Numbered from the stretch's first letter, positions 17,180-25,406 are shown. The stretch is 41,805 nt of DNA from an uncultured Collinsella sp. (GCA_902464495.1 CABQJK010000016.1:1-41805), one strand, 5' to 3'. Numbers and translations: made by a program. Notes: generated by a model from the sequence alone, not told the origin.

Positions 17180-17866
17180 ATGACCGTTGATCCTTTGATT
17201 CAATCCCTGAAGGGCAAGCTCGTCGTGAGCGTTCAGGCCTATATGGGCGAGCCGCTTCGTACGCCCGAAACCATGGCTCAGATGTCTCGCGCCTGCGAGC
17301 TTGGCGGCGCCGCCGCTATTCGCTGCCAGGGTCTTGCCGACATCGCCGCCATTAAGGGCCGCTGCGAGGTTCCCGTCATCGGCTTGTGGAAGGATGGACA
17401 CGAGGGCGTCTACATCACGCCGACGCTGCGTCATGCTCGCGCCTGCGTTGCCGCCGGTGCCGACATCGTGGCAATTGACGCCACCGATCGCCCGCGTCCC
17501 GATGGCAAGACCGTCGAGGACACCTTCCGTCCGCTGCACGAGGAGGGCGTGCTCCTGATGGCCGACTGTGCCACCATCGAGGACATTCGCCGTGCTGTCG
17601 ACATGGGCTTCGACCTGGTGTCCACCACGCTTTCCCATGGTGTTGCCGCTATCGATTGCACCATGGCCGACGGTCCCGATCTGCCGCTCCTGCGCCAGGC
17701 GACCGAGGAGTTTCCCGGCCTTCCCATCATCTGCGAGGGCCGCGTGCATACGCCCGAGGAGGCCCGCGCCGCAATTGATGCGGGCGCCTGGGCAGTTGTC
17801 GTGGGCACTGCCATCACGCACCCCACGAGTATTACGAGTTGGTTCAAAGCCGCGCTTGAGGCGTAA
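17180..17866 (+). CDS. nanE: N-acetylmannosamine-6-phosphate 2-epimerase
   Basis: NanE converts ManNAc-6-P to GlcNAc-6-P, the last dedicated step of sialic acid catabolism. The 228-residue length matches the family (about 230). Characteristic stretches are AIRCQG (46-51), IGLWKDGHEGVYITPT with the conserved lysine at 71, the phosphate-side ADIVAIDATDRPRP (94-107) and CEGRVHTPEEA, which carries the conserved glutamate. The start at ATG 17180 has GAAAGG 11 bases upstream, a rather long spacing; the frame is open upstream but runs into repeat A. A rapZ terminator lies 52 bases downstream. NagA and NagB, needed next, are not in the window. Confidence 0.93.
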   Translation: MTVDPLIQSLKGKLVVSVQAYMGEPLRTPETMAQMSRACELGGAAAIRCQGLADIAAIKGRCEVPVIGLWKDGHEGVYITPTLRHARACVAAGADIVAIDATDRPRPDGKTVEDTFRPLHEEGVLLMADCATIEDIRRAVDMGFDLVSTTLSHGVAAIDCTMADGPDLPLLRQATEEFPGLPIICEGRVHTPEEARAAIDAGAWAVVVGTAITHPTSITSWFKAALEA

Positions 17867-17893
17867 GACGGACCTTGTATCCGCTCAGGGCGG

Positions 17894-17899
17894 TATACT
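17894..17899 (+). promoter_or_regulatory. Candidate -10 box upstream of rapZ
   Basis: TATACT (17894-17899) is a good -10, but no -35 is evident at a normal spacing. A transcript from here would meet the terminator at 17918 almost at once. Confidence 0.3.
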
Positions 17900-17917
17900 C
17901 ATTAAAGGCAATTGACC

Positions 17918-17955
17918 GCGCGGGATCCGGGTTGCTGGGTCCCGCGCTTGTTTTT
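17918..17955 (+). terminator. Terminator directly abutting the rapZ ribosome site
   Basis: GCGCGGGATCC pairs with GGGTCCCGCGC (11 bp, one G-U) around an 8-base loop, followed by TTGTTTTT. The rapZ Shine-Dalgarno AGGAGG starts at 17956, the very next base. It ends the nan operon and could also attenuate rapZ-whiA. Confidence 0.85.
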
Positions 17956-17967
17956 AGGAGGCGGCAC

Positions 17968-18888
17968 ATGCAAAAGGGAGATGCCATGGATGCGGCGGAG
18001 CGCTCGGAGCGCATCCCCGATATCGTCATCATCACCGGAATGTCCGGATCGGGCCGAACGCAGGCCATGCATGTGTTCGAGGACATGGGCTATTTTTGTA
18101 TCGATAACCTGCCCCCGCGTCTGATTGCCCAGCTTGCTGAGCTCGTTGGCATCAATACGGGCGTGGGCAGGCATCTCGCCGTCACCTGCGATTTGCGTAG
18201 CCAGGGACTGTTTGACGAGTTGCTCGATGCGGTCGCCGCGCTCGAAGAACGCGAGATGAGCTGCGACATCGTGTTCCTGGAGGCTTCTGACGAGGTGCTG
18301 ATTCGTCGCTACAGCGAAAATCGCCGCCGTCATCCCATTGCCAAGCCGGGGGAGACTACGGCCGATGCCATTCAGCGCGAGCGCCTTCAGCTGCAGGGCG
18401 TGCGCGATCGAGCCGATATGATTATCGACACGAGCCGTCTGCGCACCTCTGCGCTGCGCAACAAGCTACGTATGGCATTTTCCGAACTGTCCGACCAACA
18501 GCTCATGGACGTCCATGTGTTCTCGTTTGGCTTTAAGCACGGCATGCCCGTCGAGGCGGACATTATGATCGACGTCCGCTTCCTGCCCAATCCGTTCTAC
18601 GATCCCGAGATGCGCACGATGACCGGTCTCGATAAAAAGGTCTCCGATTTTGTTCTGGACCATCCCAAGACGCAGGAGTTTTGGAAGGCTTGGACACAGC
18701 TGCTCGATACGGTGATGCCGGGCTATATCGCGGAGGGTAAACCGCAGCTTTCTATCGCCATCGGCTGCACGGGCGGACAGCACCGTAGCGTCGCCATTGC
18801 CGAGGCCACGGCCCGTTACCTGGAAGGCGCCCAGTATCACGTGAGCATCTCCCACCGCGACCTGTCGCGCGCCAACACGAAGGCATAG
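17968..18888 (+). CDS. rapZ: RNase adapter / nucleotide-binding protein RapZ (YvcJ)
   Basis: This 306-residue protein is of the RapZ/YvcJ family, a nucleotide-binding protein that in E. coli controls GlmS synthesis through small RNAs and in Gram-positives is linked to cell-envelope metabolism. The Walker A loop is GMSGSGRT (24-31), with Arg in place of the usual Lys, a variant I also associate with actinobacterial homologues. DNLPP (46-50) and the C-terminal IGCTGGQHRSVAIAE are family signatures. ATG 17968 has AGGAGG 6 bases upstream; ATG 17986 is an alternative with GGGAG. Six bases separate it from whiA. The yvcK/glmR gene usually lying between rapZ and whiA is absent. Confidence 0.93.
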   Translation: MQKGDAMDAAERSERIPDIVIITGMSGSGRTQAMHVFEDMGYFCIDNLPPRLIAQLAELVGINTGVGRHLAVTCDLRSQGLFDELLDAVAALEEREMSCDIVFLEASDEVLIRRYSENRRRHPIAKPGETTADAIQRERLQLQGVRDRADMIIDTSRLRTSALRNKLRMAFSELSDQQLMDVHVFSFGFKHGMPVEADIMIDVRFLPNPFYDPEMRTMTGLDKKVSDFVLDHPKTQEFWKAWTQLLDTVMPGYIAEGKPQLSIAIGCTGGQHRSVAIAEATARYLEGAQYHVSISHRDLSRANTKA

Positions 18889-18894
18889 GCCTGC

Positions 18895-19824
18895 ATGTCG
18901 TTTACCGCTGAGGTGCGCGACGAGCTTGCGCGCTGCGAACCCGAATGTGAATACTGCGATTTGTCGACGCTTGCCGCCCTGACGCGTGTGAGCGGTACGC
19001 TTTCGTTGGCCGGCTCCGGGCGGTATCGTTTGACGGTCGCGACCGAGACGGGAGCCGTCGCGCGCACGATGATCACGCTGACGCATCGCATCCTTAAGCT
19101 CAAAACGGAATTCACCGTTCGTAAATCGGTCTTGCATAAGGTCCGTAACTATCTCATTACCCTGCCCGATCAACCCGACCTGGACAAGGCTCTGGTGCTG
19201 CTGGGCATTCTAGACCGCAGGGGAGGGCTCGTCGCTGGTGTTCCCCGACACATCGTTGCCCGTCCCTGCTGCAGGCTTGCCTACATCCGCGGCGCGCTCA
19301 TCGCGGGCGGCTTCGTGGCCGATCCACGCGGCGATTTTCATTTGGAGATCGCGGTGCAGGGCGAGCAATATGCTAAGGGGCTTTGCGACCTGTTGGGGCA
19401 GATTGGGGTCCATGCTCGTGTTAATGCACGGCGGGGGTCATATGCCGTATACATTAAGAGCGCCGAGGAAATCGAGCATTTATTAAAGCTGATTGGTGCC
19501 AAGCGCAGCGTTGCCGAGATTGAGGAGGCGCGCGCGGTCAAGTTGGTTAAGAACGATGTGAACCGTCGCGTGAACGCCGAGCTCGCCAACCAGACCAGAA
19601 GCGCCGGTGCTGCCCAACATCAGCTTGCGCTTATCGATGAGCTCGAGCAGCGTGGCCTTCGCGATGCGCTTCCGGATGCCTTGGCGGTCTTTTGCGACCT
19701 GCGCGAGCGCTATCCCGATCTGTCGCTGCGTGATTTGGGGGAGATGGCTGACCCTCCCTTGTCGAAGTCAGCCCTCTACCATCGAGTTTTGAGGCTTGAA
19801 AAGCTCATTGAAGCAAACAGGTAG
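18895..19824 (+). CDS. whiA: DNA-binding regulator WhiA
   Basis: This 309-residue protein is of the WhiA family, combining an N-terminal LAGLIDADG-like fold with a C-terminal helix-turn-helix (about 265-305, SLRDLGEMADPPLSKSALYHRVLRL, given here only as position and flavour of the motif: LRDLGEM and SKSAL). WhiA controls sporulative division in Streptomyces and chromosome segregation or division in other Gram-positives. ATG 18895 lies 6 bases after the rapZ stop, so rapZ-whiA is an operon. A sporulation role is not implied in this lineage. The position next to gap-pgk-tpi is as in other actinobacteria. Confidence 0.95.
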   Translation: MSFTAEVRDELARCEPECEYCDLSTLAALTRVSGTLSLAGSGRYRLTVATETGAVARTMITLTHRILKLKTEFTVRKSVLHKVRNYLITLPDQPDLDKALVLLGILDRRGGLVAGVPRHIVARPCCRLAYIRGALIAGGFVADPRGDFHLEIAVQGEQYAKGLCDLLGQIGVHARVNARRGSYAVYIKSAEEIEHLLKLIGAKRSVAEIEEARAVKLVKNDVNRRVNAELANQTRSAGAAQHQLALIDELEQRGLRDALPDALAVFCDLRERYPDLSLRDLGEMADPPLSKSALYHRVLRLEKLIEANR

Positions 19825-19869
19825 TTTAAAGCATCGGCGTATATACGGATTTAGCTGCTATTTTATTCT

Positions 19870-19883
19870 TTAAAACGTTTTAA
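19870..19883. promoter_or_regulatory. LacI/CcpA-like palindrome upstream of gap
   Basis: TTAAAACGTTTTAA is a perfect 14-bp palindrome with a central CG, about 45 bases upstream of the candidate gap -35. Catabolite-type control of glycolysis is plausible; the regulator is unknown. Confidence 0.4.
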
Positions 19884-19915
19884 CGTAAATTTGATTTTCA
19901 ATTTCGAGCATTCTC

Positions 19916-19945
19916 GTGAAATTCAAGTCAAAAAAAAGGTATATT
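19916..19945 (+). promoter_or_regulatory. Candidate gap promoter
   Basis: TATATT at 19940-19945 with GTGAAA at 19916-19921 (18-base spacer), preceded by AT-rich DNA and followed by a 70-base leader. The -10 is good and the -35 partial. Confidence 0.45.
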
Positions 19946-20017
19946 AGGCGAGTGGTTAGTTTGTGGGCCTCAACGGCGGGCGCTGTAGCTTGCGGGGGCC
20001 TTACGAAAGGAGACACA

Positions 20018-21043
20018 ATGGCAGTAAAGGTTGCTATTAACGGCTTCGGTCGCATCGGTCGTCTGGCTTTCCGTCAGATGTTCGGTCATGAGGGCTCCGA
20101 GATCGTCGCTATCAACGACCTCACCTCTCCCGATATGCTCGCTTACCTGCTGAAGTACGACTCCACGCAGGGCAACTACGCTCGCGATCACGAGGTCGTT
20201 GCTGGCGAGGATTCCATCACCGTTGACGGCAAGGAGATCAAGATCTACAAGGAGGCCGACGCCAACAACCTGCCTTGGGGCGACCTCGACGTCGACGTCG
20301 TTCTCGAGTGCACCGGCTTCTACACCAGCAAGGCTAAGGCTCAGGCCCACATCAACGCTGGCGCCAAGAAGGTCGTCATCTCCGCTCCGGCCGGCAGCGA
20401 TCTGCCCACCATCGTGTACAACGTCAACCACGAGACGCTGACCGCTGAGGACAACATCATCTCCGCTGCTTCCTGCACCACCAACTGCCTCGCCCCGATG
20501 GCCAAGGGTCTGAACGACTTCGCTCCCATCGTGTCCGGCATCATGACCACCATTCACGCCTGGACCGGCGACCAGATGCCGCTCGACGGCCCGCAGCGCA
20601 AGGGCAACAAGCGTCGTAGCCGCGCCTGCGCCGTCAACATCGTCCCCAACACCACCGGTGCCGCCAAGGCTATCGGCCTGGTTCTCCCCGAGCTCAACGG
20701 TAAGCTCATCGGTGCCGCCCAGCGCGTCCCGACGCCGACCGGCTCCATCACCAACCTCTACGCTGTTGTTGACAAGAAGGTCACCGTCGACGAGGTCAAC
20801 GCCGCTATGAAGGCCTACGCTTCCACCATCTCCGAGACCTTCGGTTACAACGAGGACGACATCGTCTCCACCGACATCATCGGCGAGACCCACGGCTCCA
20901 TCTTCGACGCCACTCAGACCATGTGCTCTGACCTCGGCAACGGCCAGACCCTCGTTCAGGTCACCTCTTGGTACGACAACGAGAACTCCTACACCTCTCA
21001 GATGGTCCGCACCATCAAGTACTTCGAGAAGTTCGTTGCTTAA
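20018..21043 (+). CDS. gap: Glyceraldehyde-3-phosphate dehydrogenase, type I
   Basis: GAPDH oxidises glyceraldehyde-3-phosphate to 1,3-bisphosphoglycerate. The 341 residues show the Rossmann start INGFGRIGRLAF, AINDLTS (an aspartate favouring NAD), and the catalytic cysteine at residue 153 in SCTTNCLAP. The start at ATG 20018 has GAAAGGAG immediately upstream; the frame is open upstream but is not GAPDH-like. Codon use is strongly biased, as expected for a highly expressed gene. A strong terminator separates it from pgk, so gap may be made both alone and with the other glycolytic genes. Confidence 0.97.
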   Translation: MAVKVAINGFGRIGRLAFRQMFGHEGSEIVAINDLTSPDMLAYLLKYDSTQGNYARDHEVVAGEDSITVDGKEIKIYKEADANNLPWGDLDVDVVLECTGFYTSKAKAQAHINAGAKKVVISAPAGSDLPTIVYNVNHETLTAEDNIISAASCTTNCLAPMAKGLNDFAPIVSGIMTTIHAWTGDQMPLDGPQRKGNKRRSRACAVNIVPNTTGAAKAIGLVLPELNGKLIGAAQRVPTPTGSITNLYAVVDKKVTVDEVNAAMKAYASTISETFGYNEDDIVSTDIIGETHGSIFDATQTMCSDLGNGQTLVQVTSWYDNENSYTSQMVRTIKYFEKFVA

Positions 21044-21080
21044 TTTAGCTTTTAGCGAATAGCTCGTTGAGCGTCTAAAG

Positions 21081-21128
21081 AAGGGCGCGGCCTTATAGGG
21101 CTTACACCCTAGGGTCGCGCCCTTTTTA
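21081..21128 (+). terminator. Terminator between gap and pgk
   Basis: AAGGGCGCG (21081-21089) pairs with CGCGCCCTT (21116-21124), extended by G-U and C-G pairs inside, and a TTTTTATA tail follows. Confidence 0.85.
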
Positions 21129-21183
21129 TAGGAAATCGTCTGCCGTAATGGGAGGCAGACACGTACGAAAGGTAGAAGCAAAC

Positions 21184-22374
21184 ATGGCCTTTACCAAGAA
21201 GACCGTCCGCGACATCGATGTCGACGGCAAGCGCGTTCTCGTCCGCGTTGACTTCAACGTGCCTATCAAGGATGGCGTCGTTGGCGACACCACCCGCATC
21301 AAGGCTGCCCTGCCCACCATCAACTACCTCGTTGAGCACAACGCTCGCGTCATCCTCATGAGCCACCTCGGCCGTCCCGAGGGCACCGGCTTCCAGCCTG
21401 AGCTCTCCCTTGAGCCTGTCGCCAAGAAGCTCGCTGAGCTCTCTGGTCTCGATGTTGCCTTTGTCGCCGACACCTACGGCGAGAAGGCTGCTGAGGCTGT
21501 TGCCGCCGTCGAGCCGGGCAAGGTCCTGGTTCTCGAGAACGTCCGTTTCGACAAGCGTGAGAAGAAGAACGATCCCGAGATCGCCAAGACCCTCGCTTCC
21601 TATGGTGACGTCTTCGTTCTCGATGCCTTCGGCACCGCTCACCGCGCCCAGGGTTCCGTCGTGGGCCCCGCCGCTTACCTGCCTGCCGTCGCCGGCTTCC
21701 TGCTCGAGAAGGAGGTCGACACGCTGACCGGCATCTTCGCCGAGCCCGAGCGCCCCTTCGTCGCTATCGTCGGCGGTTCTAAGGTCTCCTCCAAGATCGG
21801 CGTTCTCGATCACCTCATCGACTCCGCTGACACCCTGATCATCGGTGGCGGCATGGCCTACACCTTCTTCCTGGCTCAGGGCCTGACCGTCGGTCAGTCC
21901 CTCAAGGAAGAGGACTGGGTCGAGCGCGCCGGCGAGATGCTCAAGAAGGCCGAGGAGAAGGGCGTCAAGATCCTGCTCCCCATCGACAACCGCGTTGCCG
22001 ATCACTTTGGCGAGGACGCTGTCCCCGAGGTTGTCGCTTCAGACGCTATCCCTGACGATCGTGAGGGCATGGACATCGGCCCCAAGACCGAGGAGCTCTA
22101 CGCCGAGGCCGTCAAGGGCGCCAAGACCGTGTTCTGGAACGGCCCCATGGGCGTCTTCGAGTTCGACAACTTCGCTCACGGCACCCAGGCTATCGCCGAG
22201 GCCGTCGCCGAGGCCGACTGCACCTCGATCATTGGCGGTGGCGACTCTGTCGCAGCTGTCAACAAGTTCAACCTGGCCGACAAGATGAGCTGGATCTCCA
22301 CCGGTGGTGGCGCTTCCATGGAGCTCGTCGAGGGTAAGGCCCTGCCCGGAGTGGAGGCGCTTCTCGATGCCTAA
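21184..22374 (+). CDS. pgk: Phosphoglycerate kinase
   Basis: PGK makes ATP from 1,3-bisphosphoglycerate. The 396 residues are full length for the family. Seen are RVDFNVPIKDG near the N-terminus (substrate-binding Asp and Asn), SHLGRPEG, and the C-terminal nucleotide-side GGGDSVAAV. ATG 21184 has GAAAGG 11 bases upstream. The final 8 bases overlap the tpiA start, a sign of translational coupling. Bias in codon use matches gap. No oddities seen. Confidence 0.98.
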   Translation: MAFTKKTVRDIDVDGKRVLVRVDFNVPIKDGVVGDTTRIKAALPTINYLVEHNARVILMSHLGRPEGTGFQPELSLEPVAKKLAELSGLDVAFVADTYGEKAAEAVAAVEPGKVLVLENVRFDKREKKNDPEIAKTLASYGDVFVLDAFGTAHRAQGSVVGPAAYLPAVAGFLLEKEVDTLTGIFAEPERPFVAIVGGSKVSSKIGVLDHLIDSADTLIIGGGMAYTFFLAQGLTVGQSLKEEDWVERAGEMLKKAEEKGVKILLPIDNRVADHFGEDAVPEVVASDAIPDDREGMDIGPKTEELYAEAVKGAKTVFWNGPMGVFEFDNFAHGTQAIAEAVAEADCTSIIGGGDSVAAVNKFNLADKMSWISTGGGASMELVEGKALPGVEALLDA

Positions 22375-23134
22375 TCGCACCCTTCTTATCGCTGGTAACT
22401 GGAAGATGAACAACGACGTCGCCGAGGCCGCCAAGCTCGCCGACGAGCTGGCTCAGGCTCTGCCCGAGGTTCCGGCTGGCGTCGAGGTGCTCGTCTGCCC
22501 TCCGACCATTGACATCACCACGGTTCATGACCGCATTCAGGCTGCCCCCATCGCCCTCGGTGCACAGAACGTGTACTGGGAGGCCAAGGGCGCCTTCACC
22601 GGTGAGTCCTCTTGCGACATGCTCAAGTCCGCTGGCTGCACCTACTGCATCATCGGTCACTCCGAGCGTCGCGACTACTTCCACGAGACCGACGAGGATC
22701 AGAACAAGAAGGCCAAGGCTCTCGTTGCCGCCGGTCTTGTTCCCGTCTTCTGCTGCGGCGAGTCCCTCGAGGTCCGCGAGGCTGGCACCTATGTCGAGCA
22801 CGTCGTGAACCAGGTCAAGGCTGGCCTTGCTGGTCTTGAGATCACCTGCCCCAAGCAGGTCGTCGTCGCCTACGAGCCCATCTGGGCTATCGGCACCGGC
22901 AAGACCGCTACCGCCGAGGACGCCCAGGAGGTCTGCGGCGCTATCCGTGAGACCCTCAAGGAGATGTTTGGCGAGGAGCTCGCTAACGGCATCCGCGTTC
23001 TCTATGGTGGCTCTGCCAAGCCCGGCAACATCGCCGAGCTCGTCGCCAAGCCCGACGTTGACGGCGCCCTCGTGGGCGGCGCTTCGCTCAAGGCTGCCGA
23101 CTTCGCCTCTATGGTCGTCAAGGCAGGCGAGTAG
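22367..23134 (+). CDS. tpiA: Triose-phosphate isomerase
   Basis: TPI interconverts dihydroxyacetone phosphate and glyceraldehyde-3-phosphate. The 255 residues include AGNWKMN (Asn11 and catalytic Lys13), IIGHSERR with the electrophilic His, YEPIWAIGTGK with the catalytic Glu, and YGGSAKPGN for phosphate binding. The start ATG 22367 lies inside the pgk end (ATGCCTAA overlap). It ends 5 bases before gpmI. Confidence 0.98.
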   Translation: MPNRTLLIAGNWKMNNDVAEAAKLADELAQALPEVPAGVEVLVCPPTIDITTVHDRIQAAPIALGAQNVYWEAKGAFTGESSCDMLKSAGCTYCIIGHSERRDYFHETDEDQNKKAKALVAAGLVPVFCCGESLEVREAGTYVEHVVNQVKAGLAGLEITCPKQVVVAYEPIWAIGTGKTATAEDAQEVCGAIRETLKEMFGEELANGIRVLYGGSAKPGNIAELVAKPDVDGALVGGASLKAADFASMVVKAGE

Positions 23135-23139
23135 GACAT

Positions 23140-24693
23140 ATGGCACAGCGTCATCTTCCTGCACTCCTGATCATCATGGACGGCTGTGGCCTGGCTCCGG
23201 CCGATGGCGAGAACGCCGTCGCCGCTGCTAAGACGCCCTTCCTTGATAGCCTGTACGAGAAGTATCCTCACACCACGCTCGGTGCTTCGGGCGAGGACGT
23301 GGGCCTTCCCGACGGTCAGATGGGTAACTCCGAGGTGGGTCACCTCAACATCGGTGCCGGCCGCATCGTGTTCCAGGAGCTTTCGCGCATCAACAATGCC
23401 ATCAAGGACGGCTCCATCGCCAAGAACGAGGTCTTCGTCAAGGCTATGGACGATGTCAAGGCCGAAGGCAAGACTCTCCACCTCATGGGCCTTATGAGCC
23501 CTGGCGGTGTTCATTCTCACATGAACCACGTCGAGGCTCTGGTCAAGATGGCTGCCCAGCATGGCGTCAAGACCGTTCGCGTCCACGCCTTCATGGATGG
23601 CCGCGACGTCGACCCGCAGTCCGGCGCCGGCTACATGAGTGAGTTCTGCGCCTTCCTGGCTAAGATCTCCGAGGAGACCGGTTGCGACGCTCGCGTTGCC
23701 ACCGTTTCGGGCCGCTATTGGGCCATGGACCGCGACAACCGTTGGGAGCGCATCCAGCGCGCCTACGACGTCATGGTCAACGCGTCCGATGCCGATACCG
23801 ACCCCGTTGCCGGTATCAAGGCCTACTACGAGAAGGATCCGCGCGGAGACGAGTTCGTCGAGCCTTTCGCGGCCCACAACGAGGGCATCCACGAGGGCGA
23901 CGCGGCCATCTTCTTCAACTTCCGTCCCGACCGCGCTCGTCAGATGACCCGCGTGTTCACGGACAAGGAGTTCGACGGCTTTGAGCGCGAGCAGATCAAG
24001 CTTTCGCACTTTGTGACGATGACCGAGTACGATCCGACGTTTGACGTCGAGGTCGCCTTCCCCAAGACGTTCCCCGAGAACGTCCTGGCCGACGTTATCG
24101 CCGCCAATGGCCTGAAGCAGCTGCACACCGCCGAGACCGAGAAGTACGCCCACGTGACGTTCTTCCTCAACGGCGGCATCGAGGAGCCCAAGGAGGGCGA
24201 GGAGCGCGTGCTCGTCGCTTCCCCCAAGGTCGCTACCTACGATCTGCAGCCTGAGATGAGCGCTCCCGAGGTTACCGAGAAGCTCGTCGCCGCAATCAAC
24301 GAGGATCGCGCTGATTTCTACATCGTGAACTTCGCGAACTGCGACATGGTTGGTCACACCGGTGTCTTCGACGCTGCCGTCAAGGCCGTCGAGGCTGTTG
24401 ACGATGCCCTGTCCAAGGTTGTCCCGGCGATTCTCGCCAAGGGCGGCTTTGCGCTGATTACCGCCGATCACGGCAACGCCGATCACATGTTTGACGTTGC
24501 TTCCGACGGTTCCAAGCATCCGTTTACGGCTCACACCACCAACCGCGTGCCGTTCATCATCGTTGATGAGAAGGCCAAGCTCGCCGGTATCGAGGATGGC
24601 CGTCTTTCCGATATCGCTCCGACCATGCTCACCATGGCTGGTATTGAGCCTTCCGCCGAGATGACGGGTCGCGTGCTCGCCACCGAGGCCTAA
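23140..24693 (+). CDS. gpmI: 2,3-bisphosphoglycerate-independent phosphoglycerate mutase
   Basis: This manganese enzyme interconverts 3- and 2-phosphoglycerate. The 517 residues (family about 510) show IIMDGCGL with metal-binding Asp14, the phosphoserine nucleophile Ser64 in GQMGNSEVGHLNIGAG, and C-terminal metal ligands in DHGNADHM. Its ATG is 5 bases after tpiA, so gap-pgk-tpiA-gpmI forms a lower-glycolysis operon in which only enolase and pyruvate kinase are missing. A tandem hairpin and a strong terminator follow. Confidence 0.97.
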   Translation: MAQRHLPALLIIMDGCGLAPADGENAVAAAKTPFLDSLYEKYPHTTLGASGEDVGLPDGQMGNSEVGHLNIGAGRIVFQELSRINNAIKDGSIAKNEVFVKAMDDVKAEGKTLHLMGLMSPGGVHSHMNHVEALVKMAAQHGVKTVRVHAFMDGRDVDPQSGAGYMSEFCAFLAKISEETGCDARVATVSGRYWAMDRDNRWERIQRAYDVMVNASDADTDPVAGIKAYYEKDPRGDEFVEPFAAHNEGIHEGDAAIFFNFRPDRARQMTRVFTDKEFDGFEREQIKLSHFVTMTEYDPTFDVEVAFPKTFPENVLADVIAANGLKQLHTAETEKYAHVTFFLNGGIEEPKEGEERVLVASPKVATYDLQPEMSAPEVTEKLVAAINEDRADFYIVNFANCDMVGHTGVFDAAVKAVEAVDDALSKVVPAILAKGGFALITADHGNADHMFDVASDGSKHPFTAHTTNRVPFIIVDEKAKLAGIEDGRLSDIAPTMLTMAGIEPSAEMTGRVLATEA

Positions 24694-24754
24694 TAGAAAA
24701 CAAATACCGTTTTCTAGTAAGGGGGTTGTCCACAACCGGACGACCCCCTTTTTT
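24694..24754 (+). terminator. Tandem hairpin plus strong terminator after gpmI
   Basis: A first AT-rich stem TAGAAAAC/GTTTTCTA (24694-24716) is followed by AAGGGGGTTGTCC/GGACGACCCCCTT (24719-24731 with 24738-24750, one G-U) and TTTTTT. This is a textbook intrinsic terminator. Confidence 0.95.
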
Positions 24755-24813
24755 GGTATTTCTGCCATTTCTACCCCGTCCCTAAATGGCAGGTGGGGGA
24801 GTGTTGGGGGTTG

Positions 24814-24822
24814 TGGTACAGT
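24814..24822 (+). promoter_or_regulatory. Candidate extended -10 promoter for secG
   Basis: TG-n-TACAGT (24814-24822) is an extended -10 without a clear -35. It lies 37 bases before secG and after the gpmI terminator. Confidence 0.3.
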
Positions 24823-24858
24823 ACTGGAGTTTGAATTGTTCTATTAAGGAGCTTATCT

Positions 24859-25113
24859 ATGGGTCCGTTCCAGATTCTTCTGTTTGTCGTTTGGGCTGTC
24901 TCTGCCGTGGCGCTGACGATTCTCGTCCTGATGCATTCCGGTAAGGGCACCGGCGTTTCGGATATGATTGCTAGCTCGCTGTATAACTCCAGCTCTGCCA
25001 CGGGCGTCATGGAGCAGAACCTCGATCGCCTGACGGTAATTATGGCCGTCGTTTTTGCCGTGTGTGTCGTCCTGTGCATGTTCTTCTTCCCGCAGGGCAT
25101 TGTCGGCTACTAA
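24859..25113 (+). CDS. secG: Preprotein translocase subunit SecG
   Basis: This 84-residue small membrane protein has two hydrophobic segments (about 3-24 and 57-78) and between them the SecG-type loop with HSGKGTGVSD. SecG associates with SecYE and helps SecA-driven export. AAGGAG lies 7 bases before ATG 24859. It has its own terminators on both sides, so it is likely transcribed alone. The placement after tpi/gpmI is the conserved actinobacterial order. Confidence 0.92.
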   Translation: MGPFQILLFVVWAVSAVALTILVLMHSGKGTGVSDMIASSLYNSSSATGVMEQNLDRLTVIMAVVFAVCVVLCMFFFPQGIVGY

Positions 25114-25135
25114 GCATCGTCGCCTATACGTTTGT

Positions 25136-25165
25136 AAAGGGTCCCGCATGCGCGGGGCCCTTTTT
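25136..25165 (+). terminator. Terminator after secG
   Basis: AAAGGGTCCCGC pairs with GCGGGGCCCTTT (12 bp, one U-G) around ATGC, followed by TTTTT. Confidence 0.95.
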
Positions 25166-25281
25166 GTTTACAGACTTGTAACAGAGTCAAAATATCCCCA
25201 CATACTTCGCCCAACTAAAGAAATTCTCGACCGTTAACCGGAATTAGCCCCAAATCGTGCATAAAATGCGCTACTGTATTG

Positions 25282-25291
25282 CAAAACGTTG
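25282..25291. promoter_or_regulatory. LacI-like box upstream of the opp operon
   Basis: CAAAACGTTG carries the AAACGTT core seen before the sialic-acid-type operon and gap. It is a weaker palindrome than the other two. Confidence 0.25.
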
Positions 25292-25336
25292 GCCTGTTGT
25301 GCATAACCAGCCATAGCAACGGGTCGCGTTTTGATG

Positions 25337-25374
25337 GTTCGGATCGGGTCGTCTCGACATGTGTCCGACCGAAC
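25337..25374 (+). other. Leader stem-loop upstream of the opp binding protein
   Basis: GTTCGGATCGG pairs with CCGACCGAAC with one bulged A, and GTCG-TCT-CGAC forms a second stem inside it (25348-25358). It ends 21 bases before the AAGGAGG ribosome site. It could stabilise the mRNA or respond to a ligand; nothing in it matches a riboswitch I know. Confidence 0.45.
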
Positions 25375-25406
25375 ATTTCTTTGTCCTATCTCATAAGGAG
25401 GATGGC

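Noticed and set aside
25337..25374. Sixth member of the nested inverted repeat family
   Set aside because: It has a nested stem and a GTCCGA string, but no CCGCA motif and a different layout.
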